Source of the DNA: Niabella aurantiaca DSM 17617
GTDB lineage: Bacteria; Bacteroidota; Bacteroidia; Chitinophagales; Chitinophagaceae
Assembly (NCBI RefSeq): GCF_000374125.1
Contig: NZ_KB893648.1
Coordinates: forward strand, 1-64,000
Reading direction: 5' to 3'
Length of the DNA stretch: 64,000 nucleotides
The position numbers and the translations under genes are program-made. The stretch's first letter is position 1; every line of letters starts with the position of its first letter. The notes under the pieces are model-generated. The model did not search any database, was not told the origin of the DNA, and saw nothing but the letters and a program-made list of their open reading frames with translations. Shown here one piece after another: positions 1-11,241 of the stretch.

Positions 1-123
1 TTGATGCGGGGATGGAGTTCTTTTAGGAGGTACAGCGTAGAGGCGCGCAGCTGGTTCAAATCCGGCGGTATTTACAAGGTCACGGAAGTCATTCTTTTAG
101 GGGGTGATGGAAGTGGTAAGATC
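1..123 (+). other. Region upstream of rRNA operon; no gene seen
   Basis: No coding region is supported here. It precedes the pre-16S stem, so it probably holds rRNA promoter or leader sequence, but no convincing -33/-7 pair is visible and the real promoter may lie outside the window. The motif TCTTTTAGG[AG]GGT occurs twice (near 19-32 and 94-107). Bases 50-66 look like a tRNA T-arm, but no matching acceptor stem exists. Confidence 0.4.
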
Positions 124-148
124 TTTGAAAGTTTGGAAGCAATAGCAC
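124..148 (+). promoter_or_regulatory. Pre-16S leader: boxA-like motif and 5' arm of processing stem
   Basis: TTTGAAAG at 124-131 pairs with CTTTCAAA at 1856-1863, and 135-148 pairs with 1838-1851 with only G-U wobbles, enclosing the whole 16S gene. This is the expected form of an RNase III processing stem. The segment GATCTTTGAAAG also resembles an rRNA antitermination boxA, and the pre-23S leader carries the similar GTTCTTTGACAT. Just downstream two mutually exclusive small hairpins can form (146-152 with 164-170, or 155-160 with 167-172). Confidence 0.65.
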
Positions 149-269
149 AATTCAGTCACATTCAATTGTGACAACGAAAGGTAAGTCAAAAAGCAAATAA
201 CATTTAGATTTTTGACACGTTAATTTTTCTCTTGAGAATTTTTAATAGTCAGTAGTCAAACTCATTTAC

Positions 270-1794
<1,525 letters not shown>

Positions 1795-1807
1795 TAGAGC
1801 TATGTAC

Positions 1808-1827
1808 GGGTTGAATATTTTCAACCC
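1808..1827 (+). other. Hairpin just after 16S
   Basis: GGGTTGAA and TTCAACCC form a perfect 8-base stem with a 4-base loop directly after the 16S 3' end and inside the pre-16S processing stem. There is no T-run, so it is a structural or processing element rather than a terminator. Confidence 0.5.
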
Positions 1828-1837
1828 CAGATTTACC

Positions 1838-1863
1838 GTGCTGTTGTTTCCTATTCTTTCAAA
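1838..1863 (+). other. 3' arm of the pre-16S processing stem
   Basis: This segment is complementary to 124-148 (two helices separated by a small internal loop). It closes the 16S precursor into a stem and is the likely RNase III target. Confidence 0.6.
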
Positions 1864-1951
1864 TTTATTTAGCGTTCTTTTAAATAAAAGACAAGCCCGA
1901 GGGTTAACGGAGGCAATCATCTCGAGGCCCCTTTAGGGGTTTGGGGTATAG

Positions 1952-2026
1952 AGATCCGTAGCTCAGCCTGGTTAGAGCACTACACTGATAATGTAGGGGT
2001 CACCAGTTCAAATCTGGTCGGGTCTA
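1952..2026 (+). tRNA. tRNA-Ile (GAT)
   Basis: A full cloverleaf can be drawn. The acceptor stem is AGATCCG with CGGGTCT (one G-U pair), the D-arm begins TAGCTC, the anticodon loop reads ACTGATAATG with anticodon GAT, and the T-arm is CCAGTTCAAATCTGG. The discriminator base is A2026 and CCA is not encoded. It sits in the 16S-23S spacer with tRNA-Ala, the usual pair for this position. Confidence 0.95.
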
Positions 2027-2033
2027 CTTTACA

Positions 2034-2056
2034 AGCTGATAGCTATCAGCCTTTAG
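2034..2056 (+). repeat. Heptad repeat and palindrome between the two tRNAs
   Basis: Three 7-base units begin with AGC (AGCTGAT, AGCTATC, then AGCCTTT), and 2035-2050 is a perfect 16-base palindrome. The same AGCTATC/AGCCTTC word recurs at 62700-62720 in the cydA-cydB spacer, so this is one member of a dispersed family. Confidence 0.5.
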
Positions 2057-2058
2057 AT

Positions 2059-2132
2059 GGGGGGTTAGCTCAGTTGGCTAGAGCATCTGCCTTGCACGCA
2101 GAGGGTCATCGGTTCGACTCCGATATCCTCCA
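2059..2132 (+). tRNA. tRNA-Ala (TGC)
   Basis: The acceptor GGGGGGT pairs with ATCCTCC (two G-U pairs), the D-arm is GCTCAGTTGGCTAGAGC, the anticodon loop CTTGCACG has anticodon TGC, and the T-arm is ATCGGTTCGACTCCGAT. The discriminator base is A2132 and CCA is not encoded. It is the second tRNA of the rRNA spacer. Confidence 0.96.
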
Positions 2133-2192
2133 CAAGTCAAATTTGAGGATGAATAATTTGAGGATTTGAAAAAAAAGAGTTCTTTTAAGATG

Positions 2193-2236
2193 AGATAAAG
2201 CCTGAGAGGCTCCGATGGTTCGAAACCATTTTATCT
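2193..2236 (+). other. Three-way junction RNA element in the 16S-23S spacer
   Basis: AGATAAA (2193-2199) pairs perfectly with TTTATCT (2230-2236). Inside it are a 4-bp hairpin at 2200-2210 and a 6-bp hairpin at 2215-2229. The second hairpin can also be read as a tRNA T-arm with a 7-base TTCGAAA loop, so the element looks like a tRNA that has lost its anticodon arm. Folding is by eye. It may be a tRNA remnant or a processing element. Confidence 0.5.
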
Positions 2237-2305
2237 GCAAAAGTCGAATGAGGTTTGAGGTATATGATTTAGGTTGTGTAGTTTCAGATTTTCATGAAGA
2301 CCAAG

Positions 2306-2336
2306 TTCTTTGACATATTGGAAAAAAATAAACTGT
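2306..2336 (+). promoter_or_regulatory. Pre-23S leader: boxA-like motif and 5' arm of processing stem
   Basis: GTTCTTTGACAT matches the boxA-like motif upstream of 16S. ACATATTGGAAAAAA followed, after a short bulge, by CTGT (ending 2336) is complementary to 5327-5346 downstream of the 23S gene. Together the arms enclose the entire 23S gene, as expected for an RNase III processing stem. Confidence 0.7.
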
Positions 2337-2514
2337 TAGGAGAGTACCTAACAGCCCGACGCGAGTCGGGTTCGATCACAATTTTTGAAACATCACACTA
2401 TAATTATTATGGTTGGTCTGAAGAAATGTGGTCGGGTAACAATCTACAATTAAACTAAAAAATAAGTCCAAGCGGGAGCTTGGCCTCATTAAAGAAGTTT
2501 ACGAACTTTTTTAA

Positions 2515-5305
<2,791 letters not shown>

Positions 5306-5326
5306 TTTTTTTATTAGATCTCTTCT

Positions 5327-5347
5327 GACAGTTTTTTCCAATATGTT
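5327..5347 (+). other. 3' arm of the pre-23S processing stem
   Basis: GACAGTTTTTTCCAATATG (5327-5345) is the reverse complement of the pre-23S leader around 2313-2336, apart from a bulge of about five bases on the 5' side. It lies 22 bases after the 23S end. Confidence 0.7.
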
Positions 5348-5354
5348 AATCTTA

Positions 5355-5389
5355 TTAGATGTTAGATATTAGACGATAGATGTTAGACA
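5355..5389 (+). repeat. Five tandem heptads between 23S and 5S
   Basis: Five consecutive 7-base units fit the consensus TTAGAYG/A with few changes, for example TTAGATG at 5355-5361 and TTAGACA at 5383-5389. They directly follow the pre-23S stem. See the heptad findings for the same periodicity at other loci. Confidence 0.7.
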
Positions 5390-5435
5390 TTTTAGTGCTG
5401 CATTTTTAGTTTAGTGTTTTACATTTTTAATTTTT

Positions 5436-5547
5436 TATGGTGGTTATACCAAGGGTGTTCACCTCTTCCCATACCGAACAGAGAAGTTAAGCCCCTTATG
5501 GCCGATGGTACTGCACCACAATGCGGGAGAGTAGGTAGCTGCCATTC
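5436..5547 (+). rRNA. 5S ribosomal RNA
   Basis: The terminal stem is formed by TGGTGGTTAT (5438-5447) with GTAGCTGCCAT (5535-5545). Between the arms are the 5S landmarks CCATACCGAACAGAGAAGTTAAG (5469-5491) and ATGGTACTGC. Length of about 112 bases is normal. It is the last gene of the operon and is followed by a terminator. Confidence 0.95.
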
Positions 5548-5553
5548 TTATTG

Positions 5554-5583
5554 AACCCTTCAGTTTTACTGGAGGGTTTTTTT
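5554..5583 (+). terminator. rRNA operon terminator
   Basis: AACCCTTCAG and CTGGAGGGTT form a 10-bp stem (one G-U pair) with a 5-base loop, followed by a run of T bases. It directly follows 5S, the classic intrinsic terminator position. Confidence 0.9.
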
Positions 5584-5936
5584 ATGCCTGCGGGTCCGCG
5601 CATGCCACTTGTGTTTGTAACCCGCATACCTGGAGCAGATCCCCGGCCACTACGCGGAGATAACCTGCTGACCCCATCAATTAAACGCCGTGAATCATCC
5701 AAAGATCATGAGGGACCGAAAGTATAAACACCACTGCACCGATGGAAGCCGGTAGGGCCGGCGAAAAAATCCCGTTTTCCAATTCTTCCCTCCCATTACG
5801 GATATAGCCGGAATTAGCGATGTTATAAAATAAACGTTGTGGCTATATTTATAATCGCTTATAACTGCTGTCTTTCCGGTTTGCAAGATAAAGAACGGGA
5901 CATTCCATTTTATAGAGCAAATAAAAAATCCGACAA
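5584..5936. other. Spacer without a supported gene
   Basis: About 350 bases between the rRNA terminator and the next gene. The open frames on the minus strand have no recognisable domain or plausible start context. No tRNA, repeat or clear promoter was seen; the promoter of the following gene must lie in its 3' part. Confidence 0.5.
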
Positions 5937-6407
5937 ATGAAAAGAACAGTTCCATTTCTTGCAGTGTTCATTTTATTAATGAGCTGCAATCAACCACAAC
6001 CAATCGATACAAAAGCCGAAGGTGAAAAACTGATGCAGGTCAGCCGTGATTGGTCAAAGACCGTTGCCGGGAATGATATTGAAAAGATCATGAGCTATTG
6101 GGCTGATGATGCTGAGTTTTTTGATAACCACGAGGGAAAACGCCTGAAAGGGAAAGCCGAAATACGAAAGATGGTGGAAGAAAGTTTGAAGATTCCCGGT
6201 TTCAAAATCAGCTGGGAGCCGGAAAGTGTATCTGTATCCGCCAGTGGCGATATGGGGTACCTCGTTGAACGAAATGAGATCAGCATACCCGATAGCGCCG
6301 GAAATCCAATGATAATGCGGGGCACTGTTGTAACCATCTGGAAAAAGGACGCTGCCGGCAATTGGAAAAATGTACTGGAGGCAGGGATGGATGATGCAAA
6401 GCAATAA
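5937..6407 (+). CDS. SnoaL-like/DUF4440 family lipoprotein
   Basis: A 156-residue exported protein. The N-terminus has a short basic region, a hydrophobic stretch and a lipobox LMSC at residues 14-17, so it should be a lipoprotein. The rest matches the SnoaL-like (NTF2-fold, YybH/DUF4440-type) pattern: an N-terminal helix with W and D residues (DIEKIMSYWADDAEFF), a GKAEIRKM segment, the PGFKISWEP strand, a SGDMGYL strand and a final W-x-K strand with WKNVLEAG. The fold forms small alpha+beta barrels that bind small molecules or dimerise; no substrate can be named. It stands alone after the rRNA operon, with no close neighbour in the same transcript. Confidence 0.8.
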   Translation: MKRTVPFLAVFILLMSCNQPQPIDTKAEGEKLMQVSRDWSKTVAGNDIEKIMSYWADDAEFFDNHEGKRLKGKAEIRKMVEESLKIPGFKISWEPESVSVSASGDMGYLVERNEISIPDSAGNPMIMRGTVVTIWKKDAAGNWKNVLEAGMDDAKQ

Positions 6408-6738
6408 GCAGGCGGCAAACAGTTAGCAGGGTTGCGGCGCGCGCATCGCAAAGCAGTCAGACGCCCGCGCTTCTGCAAACCGCGAAGGAAGCTCTTCCGG
6501 AGCGAAAGCACTTCAATACTGCTGAAGGATTCAGGAAAATGTGAAATGCCGTCCGCAGATTGCCGGACCCATCCGATCCATAAAGCAAGACTAAAAAATG
6601 AAATCAATCAGTTGTTCAATAGGCGATAAGCAGCAGATAGCGATCGTACGCAATGCATTTGAATGAATGGAAGTAATCGGTCTGAATGAGCATTCACTTT
6701 CGTATAAGATGCCGGAATAATAAAAAGAAGACAGGACC
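6408..6738. other. Spacer without a supported gene
   Basis: A 65-codon open frame (6432-6629) is present, but its product is very basic, lacks any domain and has codon use unlike the neighbours, so it is not called. A short GTCCG/CGGAC hairpin near 6550-6567 is the only structure noticed. Confidence 0.45.
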
Positions 6739-7182
6739 ATGACTATTCTGTATATCATCATGATTTTAATTGCGACGCTTCCGCTGTGGAAGACGATCCG
6801 CTTTATACGATTGGAGGAAAGGATAAGAAAAGAGGGGATTTCAACTACGGGCGTTGTTATACATATTCATACAACCCGGTACCAGCGGGGCCCGGCAACG
6901 GACCGGGTGCATACCCGCTATCAAAGTGTCATACCGGGGCAGCATCATGAGGCAAATTTTGTAACAAAGTATAACAGGTATCGGATCGGGCAAACCATCC
7001 CCGTAAAATATATCCCGGAGCAACCGGATAAAATTGTTGTAGCCAGGAAGAGAGGCTACTGGCCCATGCTTATTTTTTCAATAGGATTATTGTTGTTTGT
7101 CTTTTTTGCGGTATACAAAATAAATGAGATGGTTATAACCGATGGCCGGCCTTATACCTTCAATCCGCCATGGAGAAATTAA
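6739..7182 (+). CDS. DUF3592-like small membrane protein
   Basis: A 147-residue protein with one N-terminal membrane segment (residues 2-20) and a second near residues 110-128. Between them is a soluble domain with the pattern of DUF3592: a strand GVVIHIHTTRY, a middle part with a YQSVIPGQHHEANFVTKY stretch, then a RIGQTIPVKYIPEQPDKIVV segment. In this family the last motif (xxGxxVxVxYxPxxPxxA) is the most conserved. Function of DUF3592 proteins is unknown; they sit in the inner membrane with the domain on one face. The next gene follows after 66 bases and may share a transcript. Confidence 0.7.
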   Translation: MTILYIIMILIATLPLWKTIRFIRLEERIRKEGISTTGVVIHIHTTRYQRGPATDRVHTRYQSVIPGQHHEANFVTKYNRYRIGQTIPVKYIPEQPDKIVVARKRGYWPMLIFSIGLLLFVFFAVYKINEMVITDGRPYTFNPPWRN

Positions 7183-7248
7183 AAGGGATCATAAATGGTT
7201 AGTGAACCGGAAGCGTTATGAAAACGGGGTTTATAAAACCAACTGCTT

Positions 7249-7980
7249 ATGGACAAGTATACAAATCTGTATCGCTGGATGATCCTTCCCCTGCTATTTA
7301 TGCAATTCGGCATTTTCAGAGATTACTGGGGCGACTTTTCAGAGAATGCCTGGGCGGTACATGTGCATTACTGGACGGGCACGGTCTGGTACCTGTACCT
7401 GATCATTCAGCCGTACTACGCCACCCATGGGCAGCTGGCGAAGCACAGGACCAACGGCATCATCGGAATGTTCATTGCCGGCGGTGTATGCTTAACCGCA
7501 TTTAGCATGATGCACCGGGACATTGCCACTACCGAAAAGGCCCGGATGGCGCCAGAGCAGTTCGGACCCTTTCAACCCTGGTTTTTCTTTGGTGTAGCGG
7601 CCGTTGAAATAGTAATGATCATCGCTTTCGGTTTTGCTGTTATCAAAAGCATCCTTCATCGCCGGCAATTGGAACATCACGCGTGGTGGCTGGTATCTAC
7701 CGTATTCATCATTATGATGCCGGCATTGGGGCGTGGGGTGCAGAATGTGCATGTGGCCATTCAAAGCAGTAAATGGCCAAACGTCGAGATCATGCCATCT
7801 CTTTATATTTCGGAGGGGATCATACTGAGCATGTTGCTGTTGGGAGCGTGGAGATATCAAAAACTAAAACATCCCGCCACCTGGCTGGCAGTGATCGTAA
7901 ATGTGTTCAACTTTTTTTTGGAACCTGTTGGAAGATCGGAGATGGTGCAGAAATTTTTAAAAGCAATGATAAAAGGATGA
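7249..7980 (+). CDS. Multi-pass membrane protein, possible DUF2306-like
   Basis: A 243-residue hydrophobic protein with about seven predicted membrane segments. I do not recognise it with certainty. Its HVHYWTGTVWYLYLIIQPYY segment, followed by KHRTNGIIGMFIAGG, parallels the next gene (HIHGVFAFAWIILFFVQN then LHKQLGLAGIGIAAG). Both keep an HxH pair, a Trp and a second His before a Gly-rich helix, a layout like DUF2306 and related membrane proteins, whose histidines could ligate a cofactor. The product is probably an inner-membrane protein. It is 34 bases upstream of the next gene's ATG, so the two are likely co-transcribed. Confidence 0.6.
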   Translation: MDKYTNLYRWMILPLLFMQFGIFRDYWGDFSENAWAVHVHYWTGTVWYLYLIIQPYYATHGQLAKHRTNGIIGMFIAGGVCLTAFSMMHRDIATTEKARMAPEQFGPFQPWFFFGVAAVEIVMIIAFGFAVIKSILHRRQLEHHAWWLVSTVFIIMMPALGRGVQNVHVAIQSSKWPNVEIMPSLYISEGIILSMLLLGAWRYQKLKHPATWLAVIVNVFNFFLEPVGRSEMVQKFLKAMIKG

Positions 7981-8014
7981 ATGTGCGCCGGCTTCTATAT
8001 TGCAAGATCATAAT

Positions 8015-8749
8015 ATGGATACAGCATTGAAAAAAAGCCCCTCCTATTTTTTTATAATCTCCATAATCGGGGTGCTGGCTGCATTTATTGGTTTTGCAAA
8101 AACATTCTTTTTGCCTCTGTCAACCGGCAATTTTAAAGCACCGGCTGCGGTGCACATACATGGGGTGTTCGCTTTTGCCTGGATCATCCTGTTTTTTGTT
8201 CAAAATGTATGTATCCACCAGCGGCGCTATACGCTTCATAAACAATTGGGCCTTGCGGGCATTGGCATTGCGGCAGGCGTGTTTGTTACCTTGTTTTTTG
8301 TTGGGCGTTATACGGTTGATAAACAGTTGGCAAACGGAATAGCCCCATCAGATTATAACGATTTGCCGGGGGTGATCACCGGCGCCGTTTTGTTCATGGT
8401 ACTTGTTGGTGCAGGCATCATGAACCGGGAGCGGGGGCCATATCATAAACGTTATCTATTACTGGCAACCATTGTTGTACTTTGGCCGGCATGGTTCCGC
8501 TTCCGGCATTATTTTCCCCATGTGCCCCATCCGGAATATTGGTTTGCATTAGTGCTGCCTTACAGCCTGATTCTGATAGCGTGGATCTGGGAATATTATA
8601 AATATGGGGCCATACATCCCGTTCTCCGGCGGATGGGCGTTTTTATTATTGCAGAGCAGACGCTGGAGCAATTGGCTTACGATTCACCCTCCTGGAGATC
8701 CGGATCAAAATGGCTGTATGAAATGCTTTATGCAGCCGGATCTGGTTAA
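8015..8749 (+). CDS. Multi-pass membrane protein, diverged paralogue of the previous gene
   Basis: A 244-residue integral membrane protein with six to seven hydrophobic segments. A TTG codon at 8000 extends the frame, but the ATG at 8015 gives a cleaner N-terminus (MDTALKKSPS) and is preferred. The conserved features are HIHG, a Trp in the same helix, and LHKQLG before the next helix; these match the preceding gene in order and spacing. A later segment has WFRFRHYFPHVPHPEYWF, rich in His and Trp. The function is unknown. The pattern is reminiscent of DUF2306-type proteins, but no tool check was possible. The pair looks like an ancient tandem duplication. Confidence 0.6.
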   Translation: MDTALKKSPSYFFIISIIGVLAAFIGFAKTFFLPLSTGNFKAPAAVHIHGVFAFAWIILFFVQNVCIHQRRYTLHKQLGLAGIGIAAGVFVTLFFVGRYTVDKQLANGIAPSDYNDLPGVITGAVLFMVLVGAGIMNRERGPYHKRYLLLATIVVLWPAWFRFRHYFPHVPHPEYWFALVLPYSLILIAWIWEYYKYGAIHPVLRRMGVFIIAEQTLEQLAYDSPSWRSGSKWLYEMLYAAGSG

Positions 8750-8823
8750 ACCCGGTTGCCAGCTATCTCTGTTTCGCATGAAACGCAACAGCTTCTCGGA
8801 CAAACTACTAAATCCACAACATC

Positions 8824-9678
8824 ATGATAAAACGATCGCTTATTGCCATTATAATTTTTCTTTCTTCATGTCAGGAACGCAATGACAGGCGAAAAGTTTT
8901 TGATGTGCACCTGCATGGAGCAGCAGTTCCCGGGCAACAACTTGATGCCCTTACGGCTAATGATGTGCATGCCATTGCTATCAGTACGTCGTGGCCCCAG
9001 CAGCAAGCCTATCAGAGCGGTCCACAGATAAACGTATTGCACGGTTTGTTGCTGCCCTGTCCCGGTGGAAGAGTACCCTATAGCAGACAACCTTGTTTTG
9101 AGGACGGGCGGGAATGGCCAAGTGTGGCTTGGGTAGAACGGCAGATCAAAGCCGGGCGCATCGACTTTATCGGAGAAGTATTAACGCAGTATCAGGGTAT
9201 TTCCATGTCGGACACGCTTATGTATCCTTTTTATGCATTGGCAGTACAGTATGGCCTGCCGGTAGGGATACATACGGGCTCCGCCGGACCCGATCACGGC
9301 TGCCCCGGCTTTAAAGAGGATATGGGGAATCCCGCCCTGCTAAAAGAAACGCTGCAGCGGTTTCCGGAACTAAAGGTATGGCTGATGCATGGCGGAGGTC
9401 CCTATATAAAAGAGTGTATTGAAATAATGAAGACGCACCCCGGGGTTTATACGGACATTTCTGTATTGAACAACCCCGGAATCGTTCCGGAAAAAGAGTT
9501 CAGGACAATCATGCGCTCCTTTATCGATGCGGGCCTGGAAGACCGGCTGTTGTTTGGGTCGGACAATGCAGACATCAGTACGTCTATTGAGGCGGTAGAA
9601 CGGTTAGCCTTTCTTTCCGGAAAACAAAAGGAAAAGATCTTTTACCTGAATGCAGCCTCCTTTTTCAAAAGCAAATAG
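8824..9678 (+). CDS. Amidohydrolase-2 type metal-dependent hydrolase lipoprotein
   Basis: A 284-residue exported TIM-barrel hydrolase. The N-terminus is a lipoprotein signal with lipobox LSSC (residues 13-16). Metal-site motifs of the amidohydrolase superfamily appear in order: FDVHLHG (HxH on the first strand), GEVLTQYQGIS, GIHTGSAGPDH, VWLMHGGGPY and LLFGSDNADIS (the Asp on the last strand). This is the layout of the Amidohydro_2 (ACMSD/TatD-like) branch. It probably cleaves or decarboxylates a small cyclic substrate in the periplasm; the substrate cannot be inferred. The gap of about 74 bases to the preceding membrane proteins permits an operon. Confidence 0.75.
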   Translation: MIKRSLIAIIIFLSSCQERNDRRKVFDVHLHGAAVPGQQLDALTANDVHAIAISTSWPQQQAYQSGPQINVLHGLLLPCPGGRVPYSRQPCFEDGREWPSVAWVERQIKAGRIDFIGEVLTQYQGISMSDTLMYPFYALAVQYGLPVGIHTGSAGPDHGCPGFKEDMGNPALLKETLQRFPELKVWLMHGGGPYIKECIEIMKTHPGVYTDISVLNNPGIVPEKEFRTIMRSFIDAGLEDRLLFGSDNADISTSIEAVERLAFLSGKQKEKIFYLNAASFFKSK

Positions 9679-9985
9679 CAGTATGGAACGATCAGCTGTC
9701 TTAATCTTATAAAAAGGGCTGGCTCCTGTGCGTAAAGCTGCCGGTGGAAGGCCCCGCCCGCTCGTTTCGGCGATTGGCAGCATACCGACTCTTTACCTGT
9801 TTGATGACTAAAACGAAAAATTGCCCGTCGGTTTAAAACCCGCTATAGTGGATGACCTTTTATTACTGCGGAAGACAACGGTAAACAGGCTGGCTTATGG
9901 GTGTAAAAGAAGAAATATAGTCAGGCGACAAAAAACACACCCAAAGCAAGTATCTTTGCAGCTTAATTTTTTAATCTGCAAGTAA
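9679..9985. other. Spacer with the helicase promoter
   Basis: About 300 bases without a gene. The only signal is a TAnnTTTG box at 9951-9958 (annotated separately). No terminator with a T-run was found after the hydrolase gene. Confidence 0.5.
9951..9958 (+). promoter_or_regulatory. Bacteroidota-type -7 box upstream of DEAD-box helicase
   Basis: TATCTTTG matches the TAnnTTTG consensus exactly and lies 27 bases before the GTG start. No good TTTG -33 box is seen at the right distance, so strength is uncertain. Confidence 0.5.
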
Positions 9986-11209
9986 GTGAAGTTTACAGAA
10001 TTCGGATTTGATGAGCGCCTGATGGAAGGCATTGACGCCTCTAATTACCAACAGGCAACCCCGGTACAGGAACAGGTGATCCCCCATATACTGGAGGGGA
10101 AGGACGTATTGGCCTTTGCACAAACGGGTACCGGTAAGACTGCAGCCTTTTTGCTGCCGCTGATCAACCGGTTGCTTACCGGCCCTGCCGCCGGTACGGA
10201 TGGTATTAAGGCGATCGTGATCGTACCCACCCGGGAGCTGGCGGTACAGATCGCACAACACCTGGATGGTCTTTCTTATTTTACAGACGTCAGCTCCGTT
10301 GCGGTATATGGCGGCGGCGATGGCAACAATTTCATACAGGAAAAAAGGGCGCTTACTGCCGGTGCGGATATTGTGATCTGTACCCCTGGCAAAATGATGG
10401 CGCATATGAAAATGGGCTATGTAAAACTGGACCGTTTGCAATGCCTGGTGCTGGATGAGGCCGACCGGATGCTGGATATGGGATTTTATGGTGATATCAT
10501 GTTCATTGCGAACCATCTTCCCCAAAAGCGCCAGAACCTCCTGTTTTCTGCTACCATGCCGCCCGAAATAAAAAAAATGGCGCAGACCATTTTGCACAGC
10601 CCGGTTGAAGTGAGCATTGCCATGAGCAAGCCCCCGGCAAAGATCGTGCAGCAGGCCTTTATGGTTTATGACGAGCAAAAGATCCCGCTGATCCAGCACC
10701 TGCTGGCCGCAAAAAAATATAAAGCGGTACTGATCTTTTGCAGCAGTAAGCTCAATGTAAAACAACTTACCCGCGACCTGCGGCGAAAAGGCATCAAGGC
10801 GGGTGAAATACATAGCGACCTCGAGCAGGTGCAGCGGGATGATGTACTGATTCAATATAAAAGCGGCCGCTTGCCGGTGCTGGTAGCCACCGATATCCTG
10901 AGCCGGGGGATTGATATCGATCATATCGACCTGATCATCAATTTTGATGTGCCACGGGCAGGAGAAGATTATGTGCACCGCATTGGCCGCACCGCCCGTG
11001 CGGAAGCTGAAGGCAGTGCTTTTACCCTGGTAAACCAGAAGGACCAGCGTAAATTCCAGGCAATTGAAAGACTGATCGGACGGGAAGTGGACAAAATAAC
11101 GATCCCGGATCACCTGGGCAAACAGCCTGCGTATAACCCCGTGCGGCAAAACCGCCCCAACGGCCCCGGGAAGAAATATTACAAGAAAAAAGGCGACCGG
11201 CACAAATAA
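9986..11209 (+). CDS. DEAD-box ATP-dependent RNA helicase (RhlE-like)
   Basis: A 407-residue cytoplasmic helicase that unwinds or remodels RNA duplexes using ATP. Motifs are complete: Q-motif region (ATPVQ, residues 24-28), motif I AQTGTGKT (45-52), Ia PTRELA (81-86), TPGK (133-136), motif II DEAD (157-160), motif III SAT (188-190), then RGIDI and HRIGRTAR in the second RecA domain. A short basic tail ends KKGDRHK, typical of RhlE-type proteins acting on ribosome or cold-shock RNA. The start is a GTG at 9986, which places MKFTEFGF directly before the Q-motif, as in family members. A long open frame on the opposite strand is an artefact. Confidence 0.93.
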   Translation: MKFTEFGFDERLMEGIDASNYQQATPVQEQVIPHILEGKDVLAFAQTGTGKTAAFLLPLINRLLTGPAAGTDGIKAIVIVPTRELAVQIAQHLDGLSYFTDVSSVAVYGGGDGNNFIQEKRALTAGADIVICTPGKMMAHMKMGYVKLDRLQCLVLDEADRMLDMGFYGDIMFIANHLPQKRQNLLFSATMPPEIKKMAQTILHSPVEVSIAMSKPPAKIVQQAFMVYDEQKIPLIQHLLAAKKYKAVLIFCSSKLNVKQLTRDLRRKGIKAGEIHSDLEQVQRDDVLIQYKSGRLPVLVATDILSRGIDIDHIDLIINFDVPRAGEDYVHRIGRTARAEAEGSAFTLVNQKDQRKFQAIERLIGREVDKITIPDHLGKQPAYNPVRQNRPNGPGKKYYKKKGDRHK

Positions 11210-11241
11210 CTGCCGCATCGGCTCGCCCGGGGCACGGCTAT

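Noticed and set aside
40-76. tRNA-like T-arm (GCTGG, TTCAAAT loop, CCGGC) at the left edge
   Set aside because: The bases after it (GGTATTT) have no complementary 5' acceptor at the right distance, and D- and anticodon-arms do not fold. Treated as chance or a remnant.
5695-5955. Minus-strand open frame upstream of the SnoaL-like gene
   Set aside because: No domain or conserved motif, overlaps the expected promoter of the downstream gene, and codon use unlike neighbours.
6432-6629. 65-codon plus-strand frame in the spacer
   Set aside because: Arg/Lys-rich product with no signal, no domain and no start context; likely spurious.
9971-11218. 415-codon antisense frame opposite the DEAD-box helicase
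   Set aside because: The sense strand encodes a complete helicase with all motifs; the antisense frame is a codon-bias shadow.
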